NCBI GenBank assembly: GCA_958448515.1 | Contig: CAUDEF010000015.1 | Coordinates: 1-44,474, forward strand | Reading direction: 5' to 3' | Length of the DNA stretch: 44,474 nucleotides | Source of the DNA: an uncultured Phascolarctobacterium sp. | Lineage (GTDB): Bacteria > Bacillota > Negativicutes > Acidaminococcales > Acidaminococcaceae | Shown here: in pieces, positions 15,900 to 24,622 of the stretch | How the letters are laid out: every line of letters starts with the position of its first letter | Numbering within the stretch: the first letter of the stretch is position 1 | Notes under the pieces: model-generated | Told to the model about the DNA's origin: nothing | Seen by the model: only the letters and a program-made list of their open reading frames with translations | The model's database searches: none | Program-made: the position numbers and the translations under genes

Positions 15900-17612
15900 T
15901 TATTTGCACACACCACAGCGTTTGCAGTTATCAAAACACATCGGTGTAAATTTTCCCACCCTGCTGCGTTTCAGCTCGGCTGCAAGATATTCTTTGGTAA
16001 ATCCCATGTCAAGATGCTGCCACGGCAACGGCTGCTCTACATCCAGGCGGCGTTCAGCATACTCTTCAAGATTCAGTCCATGATTTTTAAAGACGTATTT
16101 CAAAGGTGAACCTGTTTCATGCGCATCCAGAAGCATACTGCCAACCCTTCTGTCACCCCTTGCTAGTACAGTCTGCAAGGCTGTTTCTTTAACAGATTCA
16201 GTAATCAGCTTAATATGCTTAGTCTTTTTAAACGCGTCCTGCAGCATTTTAAATCTTTGTTTTAAGGTGCGCAGGCTGCATAGAGGTTCCCACTGATATG
16301 GAGTAAACGGTTTAGGAACAAAACCATTTACAGAAATTACCAGTTCACCTTTATTTCCGGCCTCTGTCATTTTTTCTCTTATACGCTGAATCATCATAAT
16401 CATTTCAGTAATATCTGAATCATCTTCATCAGGCAGGCCAATCATATAATACAGTTTTATATTGCGCATACCGGCTGCTGCTGCCAGTTCTATAGCATTA
16501 TAAACATGTTCCTCAGTAATGCCTTTATTAATACTATTGCGCATTTTTTCACTGCCTGCTTCAGGAGCTACTGTCATAGTCTGCTGACCGCTTGCAGCCA
16601 AAGCTCTGGTCATCTGCTCATCTAAAGTGTCAGCCCTCAGTGAAGCAACAGAAAAAGAAATATCCTGACGAACAAGCTCTGCAGTTAGTTCCTTAATCTG
16701 CGGATGATCGGATACCGCAGCGCCCATAAGTCCTATTTTTCTGGTTTGAGACGGACGTCCCTCGATATCCTTCAAAATATTTTGCAAATTACGTGCGCGC
16801 GGCTTTCTGAAACAATATCCAGCCATGCAAAACCGGCAATGTCTTCCGCAGCCACGGGCAACTTCTACAATAAACATGTTCTCAAACTCTGTATTAGAAG
16901 TAACTATTGCAGAAGTATGAGGGTAGCTGTCAATCTCTTTAATCCACTGACGCTGGATTTCAGCCGGAACCCGTTCATCATTTCTCATACCTGCAAAAGT
17001 ATCGTTTTCATCGTACAACGGCTCATAATACCTGGGTACATAAACTCCCGGAATATTTGCCAGCTGCAAAAGTTTATCCTGCTTACTTTCTGCAGCATAA
17101 ACAATATCCAATATTTTATTTATTGTCTCTTCGCCTTCACCAATTACAAACGCATCCGCCACATCTGCAAGAGGTTCCGGATTGAAGGTTGCACAGGGCC
17201 CGCCTACAATAACCAGCGGTTCCTTTTCATTTCTTGCTTTTGCACGCAGTTTAATATTTCCAAGATCAAGAACAGTTAACAGATTATCATAATCCATCTC
17301 AAAAGAAAGCATCACAAAAATAACAGCAAAATCAGCTAACGGTCTTTGAGTTTCCATGCTCAAAAGAGGTGTTTTGCTTTTCTGATGCTCTTTAATTAAC
17401 GCAGGCTCAGGCAAAAAAAACCTTTCACAGGCACTGTCACCGCGATTATTGATAATCTGATATAAAATATGCATACCAAGATTAGACATTCCTAAATGAT
17501 AATGATTAGGATAGACAAAAGCCACAGGATGCCTTAATCCGGGCGAAAAAATCTGCGTTCCCTGCTCAGCATCCAGCAATTCTTTAATTCTGTTTTTTAT
17601 TTTCCAGGACAA
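15900..17612 (-). CDS. TIGR03960-type radical SAM protein
   Basis: 570 residues. An N-terminal B12-binding-like Rossmann region (about 1-200, including GGPCATFNPEPLAD and IGEGEE) precedes a radical SAM barrel with the Cx3Cx2C cluster motif GCGRHCRFCM, and the protein ends with a Cys-rich tail CFDNCKRCGVC. The function of this family is not established. It often neighbours a DUF2344 protein, rng and rplU, none of which is here. The start is TTG at 17612 with AGAGGT eight bases upstream. It sits 16 bases after the polyphosphate kinase gene. Confidence 0.85.
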   Translation of the reverse strand: MSWKIKNRIKELLDAEQGTQIFSPGLRHPVAFVYPNHYHLGMSNLGMHILYQIINNRGDSACERFFLPEPALIKEHQKSKTPLLSMETQRPLADFAVIFVMLSFEMDYDNLLTVLDLGNIKLRAKARNEKEPLVIVGGPCATFNPEPLADVADAFVIGEGEETINKILDIVYAAESKQDKLLQLANIPGVYVPRYYEPLYDENDTFAGMRNDERVPAEIQRQWIKEIDSYPHTSAIVTSNTEFENMFIVEVARGCGRHCRFCMAGYCFRKPRARNLQNILKDIEGRPSQTRKIGLMGAAVSDHPQIKELTAELVRQDISFSVASLRADTLDEQMTRALAASGQQTMTVAPEAGSEKMRNSINKGITEEHVYNAIELAAAAGMRNIKLYYMIGLPDEDDSDITEMIMMIQRIREKMTEAGNKGELVISVNGFVPKPFTPYQWEPLCSLRTLKQRFKMLQDAFKKTKHIKLITESVKETALQTVLARGDRRVGSMLLDAHETGSPLKYVFKNHGLNLEEYAERRLDVEQPLPWQHLDMGFTKEYLAAELKRSRVGKFTPMCFDNCKRCGVCK

Positions 17613-17628
17613 ACTTATACCTCTTTCA

Positions 17629-19104
17629 TTATTGTTTATTTAACTTATTTTCAAAAAGATCAATTACTGTTTTTAAAACTTTTAAACGGGCATAGTACTT
17701 ATCATTAGCTTCCACAATAGTCCATGGAGCATAAGATGTATCTGTTCTTACAAGCATTTCATTTACAGCTTTTTCATAATCGTCCCATTTAGCACGATTA
17801 CGCCAGTCCTCGTCTGTAATTTTCCATGTTTTGAGAGGATTATTTTCACGCTCTTTAAATCTCTTTAACTGCTCATCCTTGTCTATCTGCAGCCAAAACT
17901 TAGCAATTGCTATGCCATGTTCAGACCACTGAGCTTCCATATCCTTAATTTCATCATAGGCTCTCTGCCATTCTTTGGCAGTAGCCAAACCCTCCAGCCT
18001 TTCTACCATAACCCTGCCGTACCATGTTCTGTCAAAAATGGCTATACTTCCCGGTTTTGGCAATCGCGTCCAGAAACGCCAAAGATAATGGAAACTTTTT
18101 TCAACAACATTAGGCGCAGAAACAGGATTTACCACAAATCCCAGCGGATCAAGGGCAGCAGTAAGCCTTCTTATGGCACCGCCCTTTCCGGCAGCATCCC
18201 ATCCTTCAAAGCCTATAACTGCCGGTATGCCTGCTTTAAACATTTCAATCTGCAAAATACGCAGCCGTTCCTGATACTTATCCAGCTTATACTTATATTC
18301 CTTTTTATCAATACTCTTATTTAAATCAACCTGTTCAAGAACATTATATTTAGCAGTAGGTCTCGGCACTTCCTGCACCGAATTGTCGTCTGCCGTGTTT
18401 AAAGCATGCTCTATAGTATCAATAATTATCTGAAAAACGTTTACCTGTGCTCTGCGCATTTCATCAGCACCTATAATATGCCATGGAGCGTTGGCAGTAT
18501 CAGTTGCTTCTATCATTTTCTCATAACGTTCGCGGAACAGGTCATATTCTCCGCTTTCATCATAAGCCGGAGATATTTCTTTCCACGCCTTGCCAAGGGT
18601 TTTATAGTTTTTAGCGAGATTATCCTGCTGTTTCTTTTCTGTAATATGCAGAAAAAATTTAATTAAAATATAGTTGTCATCGGTCAATTGCTTTTCAAAT
18701 GTATTGATATGATCAAAAGAAGTTTTCAGCCATTTATCCTTTTCAGCCTTAAAGCAGATATCACATTCATTTTTCATATAATACCAGCTTCTGTGATAAA
18801 CTATAATACTTCCTTTAAAGGGTAAATGCTTCCAAAAATAAGTAAAAAAGGGCATCTTGCGGTCATCATCACTCATTTTTACTGAAGAAAATACCTTAAA
18901 ACCACGGGCATCCATCTGCTGCATTATCTTATTGATAATAGTGCTTCTTCTTGCTCCGCGCCAGCCTTCAAAGGCGATGATTACAGGCCTTTTCTTCTCT
19001 CTTGCCTTACGCTGAACTTCTCCCAGCTTCTCACCAAGAACTTCCATAATTTTATCATATTCATTTTTAGACAGCTTCTCAACAACATCAAATTTTTCCA
19101 GCAT
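17629..19104 (-). CDS. pap: Two-domain polyphosphate kinase 2 (polyphosphate:AMP phosphotransferase type)
   Basis: 491 residues, two PPK2 domains in tandem (class II PPK2). The C-terminal domain has an intact Walker A, FEGWDAAGKGG, and the lid/Walker B stretch FDRTWYGRVM. The N-terminal domain has FEGWRGARRST, which lacks the GK pair, so it is probably not catalytic, as described for other fused PPK2 enzymes. The reaction is phosphorylation of AMP to ADP from polyphosphate. It follows an unknown membrane protein and floA on the same strand. Confidence 0.88.
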   Translation of the reverse strand: MLEKFDVVEKLSKNEYDKIMEVLGEKLGEVQRKAREKKRPVIIAFEGWRGARRSTIINKIMQQMDARGFKVFSSVKMSDDDRKMPFFTYFWKHLPFKGSIIVYHRSWYYMKNECDICFKAEKDKWLKTSFDHINTFEKQLTDDNYILIKFFLHITEKKQQDNLAKNYKTLGKAWKEISPAYDESGEYDLFRERYEKMIEATDTANAPWHIIGADEMRRAQVNVFQIIIDTIEHALNTADDNSVQEVPRPTAKYNVLEQVDLNKSIDKKEYKYKLDKYQERLRILQIEMFKAGIPAVIGFEGWDAAGKGGAIRRLTAALDPLGFVVNPVSAPNVVEKSFHYLWRFWTRLPKPGSIAIFDRTWYGRVMVERLEGLATAKEWQRAYDEIKDMEAQWSEHGIAIAKFWLQIDKDEQLKRFKERENNPLKTWKITDEDWRNRAKWDDYEKAVNEMLVRTDTSYAPWTIVEANDKYYARLKVLKTVIDLFENKLNKQ

Positions 19105-19123
19105 GCTTGCACCTTCTTAAAAA

Positions 19124-19576
19124 CTATAATCTGTCCTCATAGGGATTTATACTGCGTGGTTTTTCCAAAATCTGACTCATTATGAACCCATTAACCAAAA
19201 CAGGATTTTTCCATTGTTTTCTCTGTTCTTTGACATCAATATTGGGGCTGGAGGCAGCAATACCTGCAGTATTCATATTTTTTTGTTCAAACTGCAGCTG
19301 CTCTTTATAAACCTTCAATTTCTCATCAGTCACCACCATGTCATTAACAGATTTTTTTCTGCTTTTGGCTTTCAGCTTGGCTTCAAACTCACCTGCAAGA
19401 TCTTTACTGCTGCGCTCTTCGCTGTATCCTGATGATGAATCTGCATCCGGCACCGGATTTTTTGGCTGTGAGCCTGTTAATATACTCTGCAAAAGCTTAA
19501 CAATGATTCTGAATATAAAAAACATTATTAAAATTGGCAGCAGAGTATCCACGATTACAAAGAAAAAAGTCAGCAT
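19124..19576 (-). CDS. Unknown single-pass membrane protein beside floA
   Basis: 150 residues and no family I recognise. One long hydrophobic segment (about 3-28) anchors the protein; the remainder is polar and charged, with a low-complexity Ser/Asp/Pro stretch (about 40-60), a predicted helical segment (about 60-105) and a C-terminal part ending in PYEDRL. It lies 13 bases after floA and 19 bases before the polyphosphate kinase gene, so it is likely cotranscribed with the flotillin. It may be a partner at FloA-type membrane assemblies, but that rests only on position. Confidence 0.65.
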   Translation of the reverse strand: MLTFFFVIVDTLLPILIMFFIFRIIVKLLQSILTGSQPKNPVPDADSSSGYSEERSSKDLAGEFEAKLKAKSRKKSVNDMVVTDEKLKVYKEQLQFEQKNMNTAGIAASSPNIDVKEQRKQWKNPVLVNGFIMSQILEKPRSINPYEDRL

Positions 19577-19589
19577 AGCAAATCAGCTC

Positions 19590-20597
19590 CTATTTTCCAT
19601 GTTCCTGTTTAACATCATTAACCGGGCTTACATCAGCAATAGTTTTTCTCATTTCTGTATCTGCATTAAGATTATTCATTCGATAATAATCCATTACTCC
19701 CAATCTGCCGTTAGCCAGCGCATCTGCCAGAGCAGCCGGAACTTTAGCCTGTTCTTCAACAACCTTAGCCTGCATTTCCTGAGTATACGCTTTCATTTCC
19801 TGTTCTTTTGCCACAGCCATTGCTCTGCGTTCTTCTGCTCTGGCCTGAGCAATACGTTTATCAGCTTCAGCCTGATCTGTCATAAGAGCAGCACCAATGT
19901 TTCTTCCTACATCAACGTCAGCAATATCAATGGACAAAATCTCAAAAGCTGTACCTGCATCAAGACCTTTTTCCAGAACTGTTTTGGAAATATAATCAGG
20001 ATTTTCCAATACTTTACTGTGATCAGCAGAAGAACCCACGTTAGTTACAATGCCTTCGCCTACACGGGCAATAATAGTTGCTTCACCTGCACCGCCTACA
20101 AGGCGATCAATATTAGCACGAACTGTTACGCGAGCTTTTACCTTAAGTTCGATACCGTCTTTGGCAACAGCGGAAACAACAGGAGTTTCAATAACTTCCG
20201 GATTAACACTCATCTGCACGGCTTCCAGTACATTTCTGCCAGCCAGATCAATAGCGCAGCTGCGTTCAAAGCTTAAGGGAATCTGCGCTCTGTGAGCAGC
20301 AATCAAAGCGTCAATAACTCTGTCAACATTACCTCCTGCAAGATAATGTGCTTCCAGCTGATTTACATTAACGTCCAAGCCTGCTTTATTGGCCTTAATA
20401 AGAGGCAAAACAATCTGAGAAGCAGGTACTCTTCTTAAACGCATACCAATAAGATTGAAAATACCTACATTAACACCTGCGGCAATAGCAGAAATCCATA
20501 AGCCTAATGGAACAAAGTTCAGAAAAACTGCAATGCCAATAATAACAAGAACAAAAATAAAACCACTGTTAAAAATAAGATTCAGCAAATCAACCAT
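19590..20597 (-). CDS. floA: Flotillin-like protein FloA
   Basis: 335 residues, the usual FloA/YqfA length. An N-terminal membrane hairpin (about 10-45) is followed by an SPFH/band 7-like domain and a long Ala/Glu-rich coiled coil (IAQARAEERRAMAVAKEQEM). FloA assembles membrane microdomains in Firmicutes. NfeD is encoded just upstream on the same strand, the typical flotillin/NfeD pairing, and an unknown membrane protein follows. The ATG has GAGGAG upstream. Confidence 0.95.
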   Translation of the reverse strand: MVDLLNLIFNSGFIFVLVIIGIAVFLNFVPLGLWISAIAAGVNVGIFNLIGMRLRRVPASQIVLPLIKANKAGLDVNVNQLEAHYLAGGNVDRVIDALIAAHRAQIPLSFERSCAIDLAGRNVLEAVQMSVNPEVIETPVVSAVAKDGIELKVKARVTVRANIDRLVGGAGEATIIARVGEGIVTNVGSSADHSKVLENPDYISKTVLEKGLDAGTAFEILSIDIADVDVGRNIGAALMTDQAEADKRIAQARAEERRAMAVAKEQEMKAYTQEMQAKVVEEQAKVPAALADALANGRLGVMDYYRMNNLNADTEMRKTIADVSPVNDVKQEHGK

Positions 20598-20654
20598 TTT
20601 ATCATCTCCTCGTATTATATGTATTAAGGATTTAAAGATAACCCTTAGAACTTA

Positions 20655-20798
20655 TTAGTCTGTCAGGCTATACCCATGATAAAATTGATTAAAATCAATC
20701 AGGTATAGTTCTTTCATCTCCTGTTGAACCTTATTGGTTGCTTCTTTGTAAGTCTGTTCCCCTGAACCGGTTGTTAGCTTCTTATATCTTGCATACAA
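20655..20798 (-). CDS. Possible small open frame between nfeD and floA
   Basis: A 47-codon frame starts at TTG 20798 inside the end of nfeD and stops at 20655. Its product is polar then aromatic (SGEQTYKEATNKVQQEMKEL, later DFNQFYHGYSL) and looks more protein-like than random AT-rich DNA. AAGG lies about ten bases before the TTG. It contains a perfect palindrome ATTGATTTTAATCAAT, which could instead be a regulatory site for floA. No homologue is known to me. Confidence 0.25.
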   Translation of the reverse strand: MYARYKKLTTGSGEQTYKEATNKVQQEMKELYLIDFNQFYHGYSLTD

Positions 20799-21249
20799 AA
20801 ATTTTATTGCCTTCTACCTTACTGACCTTAACAATAACATCTTTATCTACATAATCACCAAAACTGCTTACATCAACACGTTCTCCGTCAAGCATCACAG
20901 TTCCTGCCGGCCGAAGCGGAGTCAAAGTAACAGCCGTTTTTCCAAGCAGCTGTGTAAAATCACTGCTGCCTGTATATCCATCAGAGTTTTTCTGTTTGTC
21001 CCATAAAACAAAAGGATTCCATTTACTCTCTTTTGGAAAATAAAAACACATCAGCAACACTACTGCACCAATTAAAAGGTAAATGAATAATAATACAAAA
21101 AATGCAGCAACATCTCCCCCCATAACAAAAAAACTGCCTATTGTCAGACTAACCAGACCCAATACACCAAAGACTCCAAAGCCGGGTATAATAATTTCTG
21201 CAATAATAAGCAAAATACCAATAATAAGTAAATTATACTCCATCGGCAT
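20782..21249 (-). CDS. NfeD family membrane protein
   Basis: 155 residues of the short NfeD type (no serine protease domain). Three membrane helices occupy about residues 4-75, and a C-terminal OB-fold domain lies at about 95-155 (GKTAVTLTPLRPAGTVMLDG). NfeD proteins act with flotillins, and floA follows after 184 bases. The ATG has GGAGGT upstream, and a SigA promoter lies at 21285-21313, so nfeD is probably the first gene of the floA operon. Confidence 0.9.
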   Translation of the reverse strand: MPMEYNLLIIGILLIIAEIIIPGFGVFGVLGLVSLTIGSFFVMGGDVAAFFVLLFIYLLIGAVVLLMCFYFPKESKWNPFVLWDKQKNSDGYTGSSDFTQLLGKTAVTLTPLRPAGTVMLDGERVDVSSFGDYVDKDVIVKVSKVEGNKIFVCKI

Positions 21250-21284
21250 AAAATAATACCTCCATAGAACTTCTGTATAACATT

Positions 21285-21313
21285 AGTATAACAGAATTCA
21301 CGTCTATAAACAA
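21285..21313 (-). promoter_or_regulatory. SigA promoter of the nfeD-floA operon
   Basis: TTGTTT (21308-21313), a 17-base spacer and TATACT (21285-21290) on the minus strand, about 35 bases before the nfeD start. Confidence 0.65.
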
Positions 21314-21365
21314 AAAGATAATTATTATTTACGAAAATTTCAAAACTGTACTTTTTGAGCATAAA

Positions 21366-21398
21366 AAATAACCGTGCTGAATATCAGCACGGTTATTA
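21366..21398 (-). terminator. Terminator after yqeY
   Basis: A near-perfect hairpin AATAACCGTGCTGA...TCAGCACGGTTATT followed by T residues on the minus strand, just after the yqeY stop codon. Confidence 0.9.
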
Positions 21399-21404
21399 GT
21401 TTTG

Positions 21405-21854
21405 TTATTTAAGTAATTCTCGAACTATGGCGTTTATTCTTTTGCCGTCAGCACGTCCTTTAGTTTTAGCCATTACAGCAGGCATTACCTTACCCATATC
21501 TTTAACGGTAGCAGCACCTACTTCGGCAATTACATCAGCAACAATACCTTTTAATTCTTCATCACTCAAAGCTTCAGGGAGATATTTTTTCAAAATTTCT
21601 ATCTCGCCTTTAGCCTGTTCAACCAATTCTTCACGTCCGGCCTTTTGGAACTCTTCCAAAGAATCCTGACGCATTTTAACTTCTTTCATCAACACTGCAA
21701 GAACTTCATCATCGTTTAGTTCTTTCTTTTCGTTGATTTCCAGATTTTTAATATTAGCACGAACCATACGAATAACAGATAAACGCAATTTGCCGTTTTC
21801 TCTGTCTTTCATAGCCTGCTTCATATCTTCAGTCAATTGGTCTTTTATAGACAT
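21405..21854 (-). CDS. GatB/YqeY domain-containing protein
   Basis: 149 residues, the complete length of the stand-alone YqeY family. The tRNA-binding-type helical domain is like the C-terminus of GatB (KKYLPEALSDEELKGIV; VMAKTKGRADGKRINAIV). The function is not settled; a role in tRNA-dependent amidation or tRNA handling is often proposed. The start is ATG at 21854, eight bases after GGAGG. It follows rpsU by 15 bases, the common rpsU-yqeY pairing in Firmicutes. Confidence 0.92.
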   Translation of the reverse strand: MSIKDQLTEDMKQAMKDRENGKLRLSVIRMVRANIKNLEINEKKELNDDEVLAVLMKEVKMRQDSLEEFQKAGREELVEQAKGEIEILKKYLPEALSDEELKGIVADVIAEVGAATVKDMGKVMPAVMAKTKGRADGKRINAIVRELLK

Positions 21855-21869
21855 ACAGCCCGCCTCCAA

Positions 21870-22046
21870 TTATCTGGTTTTACGTTTTCTGGCTGCTTCG
21901 GATTTTTTCTTACGGGCAACGCTTGGTTTTTCATAGTGTTCGCGTTTTCTAACCTCAGAAAGAATACCTGCCTTTTGGGTTGCTCTTTTAAATCTGCGCA
22001 AAGCGCTGTCTAAAGTTTCATTTTTGCCAACTTTAATTTCTGCCAT
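21870..22046 (-). CDS. rpsU: 30S ribosomal protein S21
   Basis: 58 residues beginning MAEIKVGKNETLDSALRRFK and ending in a very basic ARKRKTR tail, the full S21 length. It is part of the small ribosomal subunit near the anti-Shine-Dalgarno platform. The frame is open further upstream, but GGGAGG before the ATG at 22046 fixes the start. A perfect consensus promoter lies just upstream. Confidence 0.97.
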   Translation of the reverse strand: MAEIKVGKNETLDSALRRFKRATQKAGILSEVRKREHYEKPSVARKKKSEAARKRKTR

Positions 22047-22133
22047 CTGTTCTCCCTCCCTCCACACACTTAGGGAAGTGTATCTGCAATTTATAGTTAC
22101 TGAACATAAAAGTCCAGAAACACTTACTAAAAT

Positions 22134-22162
22134 ATTATATAAGAAAAATCAATTAATGTCAA
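22134..22162 (-). promoter_or_regulatory. Perfect consensus SigA promoter of rpsU
   Basis: TTGACA (22157-22162), exactly 17 bases, TATAAT (22134-22139) on the minus strand. It begins three bases after the HIT-protein stop codon, so rpsU-yqeY can be transcribed apart from the methyltransferase genes upstream. Confidence 0.85.
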
Positions 22163-22164
22163 TA

Positions 22165-22500
22165 TTAACAGGGAGGCCAACCTAAAGCTTTTCCTCCGAG
22201 AACATGCACATGCAGATGGTTTACAGTCTGGCCGCCTTCTTCACCAGTATTAATTACTACACGGAAGCCTTTTTCAGCAATTCCTGTTTTCTCAGCAATT
22301 TCCTTAACTTTGCTTAACAAATATCCCAAAAGCTCAGGATCTGCAGTAGTAACATTGGCAGTGTGATTTTTAGGCAAAAGCAAAACATGCACAGGCGCAG
22401 CCGGAGCAACGTCATAAATTGCAATCATTTTGTCATCTTCATAAACTTTATTAGAAGGAATATCGCCTTTAATTATTTTACAAAAAATACAATCTTCCAT
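22165..22500 (-). CDS. HIT family protein (HinT-like)
   Basis: 111 residues. The histidine triad reads HLHVHVLGG near the C-terminus, with the N-terminal IFCKIIKGDIPSNKVYED typical of HinT purine nucleoside phosphoramidases. The protein ends GWPPC. It belongs to the translation and RNA-modification cluster downstream of mtaB (66-base gap). Nucleotide monophosphate hydrolase activity is inferred from the family. Confidence 0.95.
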   Translation of the reverse strand: MEDCIFCKIIKGDIPSNKVYEDDKMIAIYDVAPAAPVHVLLLPKNHTANVTTADPELLGYLLSKVKEIAEKTGIAEKGFRVVINTGEEGGQTVNHLHVHVLGGKALGWPPC

Positions 22501-22566
22501 ATACCCTGTAACCTCCTTAAATAATTTCTATAACTCATTCGAGAAACAGCAGAAAATTCCTGCTTT

Positions 22567-23880
22567 TTATTGAATTTTTATTATCTCTCCCTGCAGAAAA
22601 TCATCATGCAGTCCAATTATTTTTACTTTGGCAATTTCTCCGCATAAAGAACTGTCTGCTTTTACAATTACTCGCATGTAATCTCCGGCCAGACCTTCAA
22701 TATGCTCATCATCTACAGGCTGTTCAAAAAGTACTTCTACTTCTTTGCCGACAAGTTCCTGCATAACCTGCAGCTGCATTTTGCTGTCAATTTCTGCCAG
22801 CACTGCAGCGCGTTTTTGTTTTACACTGTCTTCCACCTGTTCAGGCATTTTTTCCGCAGGGGTCCCCTTGCGTTTAGAGTACGGGAAAATATGCATTTTA
22901 GAAAATCCGCACGCTTTGACAAATTCTGCAGTCTGAGCAAAATCAGCTTCTGTTTCTCCCGGAAAGCCTACAATAATATCCGTAGTAATCAAAACATCGG
23001 GAATTCTTGCCCTGATATCTTTAAGCAGTTCTGTAAAACGCTGCGTTGTATACGGTCTGTGCATAGCCTGCAAAATCTTATCACAGCCGGACTGCAAAGG
23101 TAAGTGCAAGTGTCTGCACAATCTGCTGTCACGTTCCATAATCTCCAAAAGCCGCGGTTCAACTTCAACAGACTCTAATGAACCCAAGCGCAGGCGCTTT
23201 AATCCCTCTACGCTCAAAGCAGCCTCAACAGCATCACATAAAGTCGTATTATTTTTCAGTTCTTTGCCATAGCATCCCAGATGAATACCAATAAGTACTA
23301 TTTCTTTATATCCAGCCGCCACCAGTTTGGCAACTTCAGCTTTAATATTATCAATACTTCTGCTGCGCAGCGGTCCTCGTGCATACGGAATAATGCAGTA
23401 AGTACAATACTGGTTGCAGCCTTCCTGTATTTTCAGAAAAGCTCTGGTCTTATTGGTCTCAGTCCCTGCAGCTATTTCCTCAAAAACAGTATCTACAGTC
23501 ATCTTCTGTACATTATCAAGGATATGATCATGTTTCAGTGCTAAGGCCTCTTCTACAAGCTCTGCTATTTTACCACGTTCCTGATTGCCAATAATTACAT
23601 CAACACCTTCAATAGCCTTTACTTCTTCAGGCGCTGTCTGCGGATAGCAGCCCGTAACCACAATTAAAGACATTGGATTATGTCTTACAGCTCTGTTAAT
23701 TATCTGTCTTGATTTTCTCTGACCCATGTTTGTTACTACACAGGTATTAATCAGATAAATATCAGCTGTTTCATTAAAGTTTACTACTTCATATCCTTTA
23801 TTACGAAAAATGGCTTCCATACTGGCAGTATCTGCCTGATTAACTTTACAGCCCAATGTATAAAAAGCAATTTTTTTCAT
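22567..23880 (-). CDS. mtaB: tRNA t6A37 methylthiotransferase MtaB
   Basis: 437 residues. An N-terminal UPF0004 domain with three cluster cysteines (TLGCKVNQAD, NTCVVTN, GCYPQ) precedes a radical SAM domain with CNQYCTYC and a C-terminal TRAM domain (about 375-435). It converts t6A to ms2t6A at position 37 of tRNAs reading ANN codons. The GCKVNQAD signature points to the MtaB rather than MiaB or RimO branch. It follows rsmE by seven bases. Confidence 0.94.
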   Translation of the reverse strand: MKKIAFYTLGCKVNQADTASMEAIFRNKGYEVVNFNETADIYLINTCVVTNMGQRKSRQIINRAVRHNPMSLIVVTGCYPQTAPEEVKAIEGVDVIIGNQERGKIAELVEEALALKHDHILDNVQKMTVDTVFEEIAAGTETNKTRAFLKIQEGCNQYCTYCIIPYARGPLRSRSIDNIKAEVAKLVAAGYKEIVLIGIHLGCYGKELKNNTTLCDAVEAALSVEGLKRLRLGSLESVEVEPRLLEIMERDSRLCRHLHLPLQSGCDKILQAMHRPYTTQRFTELLKDIRARIPDVLITTDIIVGFPGETEADFAQTAEFVKACGFSKMHIFPYSKRKGTPAEKMPEQVEDSVKQKRAAVLAEIDSKMQLQVMQELVGKEVEVLFEQPVDDEHIEGLAGDYMRVIVKADSSLCGEIAKVKIIGLHDDFLQGEIIKIQ

Positions 23881-23887
23881 ATATGTT

Positions 23888-24622
23888 TTATTCTCCTAAA
23901 TCTCCCGTTTCATAAAAAATAGCAGATGCCGCTACAAGTGCCGCAGTTTCAGCCCGCAAAATTCTTCTGCCAAGACTTACAGCACAGGCACCGGCTTTCT
24001 GAGCCAAAAGCAGCTCATGTTCACTTATGCCGCCCTCAGGACCAATAATCAAAAGCAGTTCCTGCAGCGGTTTCATCTTCTGCAGCGCAGTTTTCATTCC
24101 CAGTCTGTCTTCACATTCATAGGCAATAATTTTATTTTGCAAATCATTATTGGCTAACATTTCCGCAACAGTCTGAACAGGCTGTATCTGAGGAATAATA
24201 TCGCGTTTGCTCTGCTTGGCTGCAGCTTCCGCAATTTTCTGCCAGCGCTCTACTTTTTTATCGGCCTTTGCGCCCTCCAGTCTGACTACAGAATGCTCCA
24301 TAGCAACAGGAACAATGGCATGCACACCAAGTTCCACTGCCTTTTGGATAATAAAATCCATTTTCTCACCTTTTGCCAGTCCCTGAGCAAGCGTTATTTT
24401 GACAGATGGTTCATGACTCTCAGCAAGACGCTCCAGGCATGTTATAACAACACTATCTGAAGAAATTTCTGCAATTTCCGCAAGTGCCGTTACTCCATCA
24501 TCACTTACAATCTGTATTTTATCACCAGGCTGCATCCTGAGTACTTTAGAAATATGTCTGGCATCCACACCGGAAACAGTCATTTTTTCAGCATAAAGCT
24601 GAGGAATAAAAAATCTGTGCAT
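23888..24622 (-). CDS. rsmE: 16S rRNA (uracil1498-N3)-methyltransferase
   Basis: 244 residues, a SPOUT methyltransferase. The knot region carries LIIGPEGGIS and SLGRRILRAETAA, the RsmE signatures; an N-terminal PUA-like domain covers about 1-70. It methylates U1498 of 16S rRNA. The ATG directly abuts the prmA stop codon, so the two are likely translationally coupled. Confidence 0.96.
   Translation of the reverse strand: MHRFFIPQLYAEKMTVSGVDARHISKVLRMQPGDKIQIVSDDGVTALAEIAEISSDSVVITCLERLAESHEPSVKITLAQGLAKGEKMDFIIQKAVELGVHAIVPVAMEHSVVRLEGAKADKKVERWQKIAEAAAKQSKRDIIPQIQPVQTVAEMLANNDLQNKIIAYECEDRLGMKTALQKMKPLQELLLIIGPEGGISEHELLLAQKAGACAVSLGRRILRAETAALVAASAIFYETGDLGE

Noticed and set aside
19338..20276. 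A 312-codon plus-strand open frame across floA
   Set aside because: It is antisense to a clear floA coding sequence, has no ribosome site and its Ser/Asn/Phe-rich product looks like reverse translation of a coiled coil.
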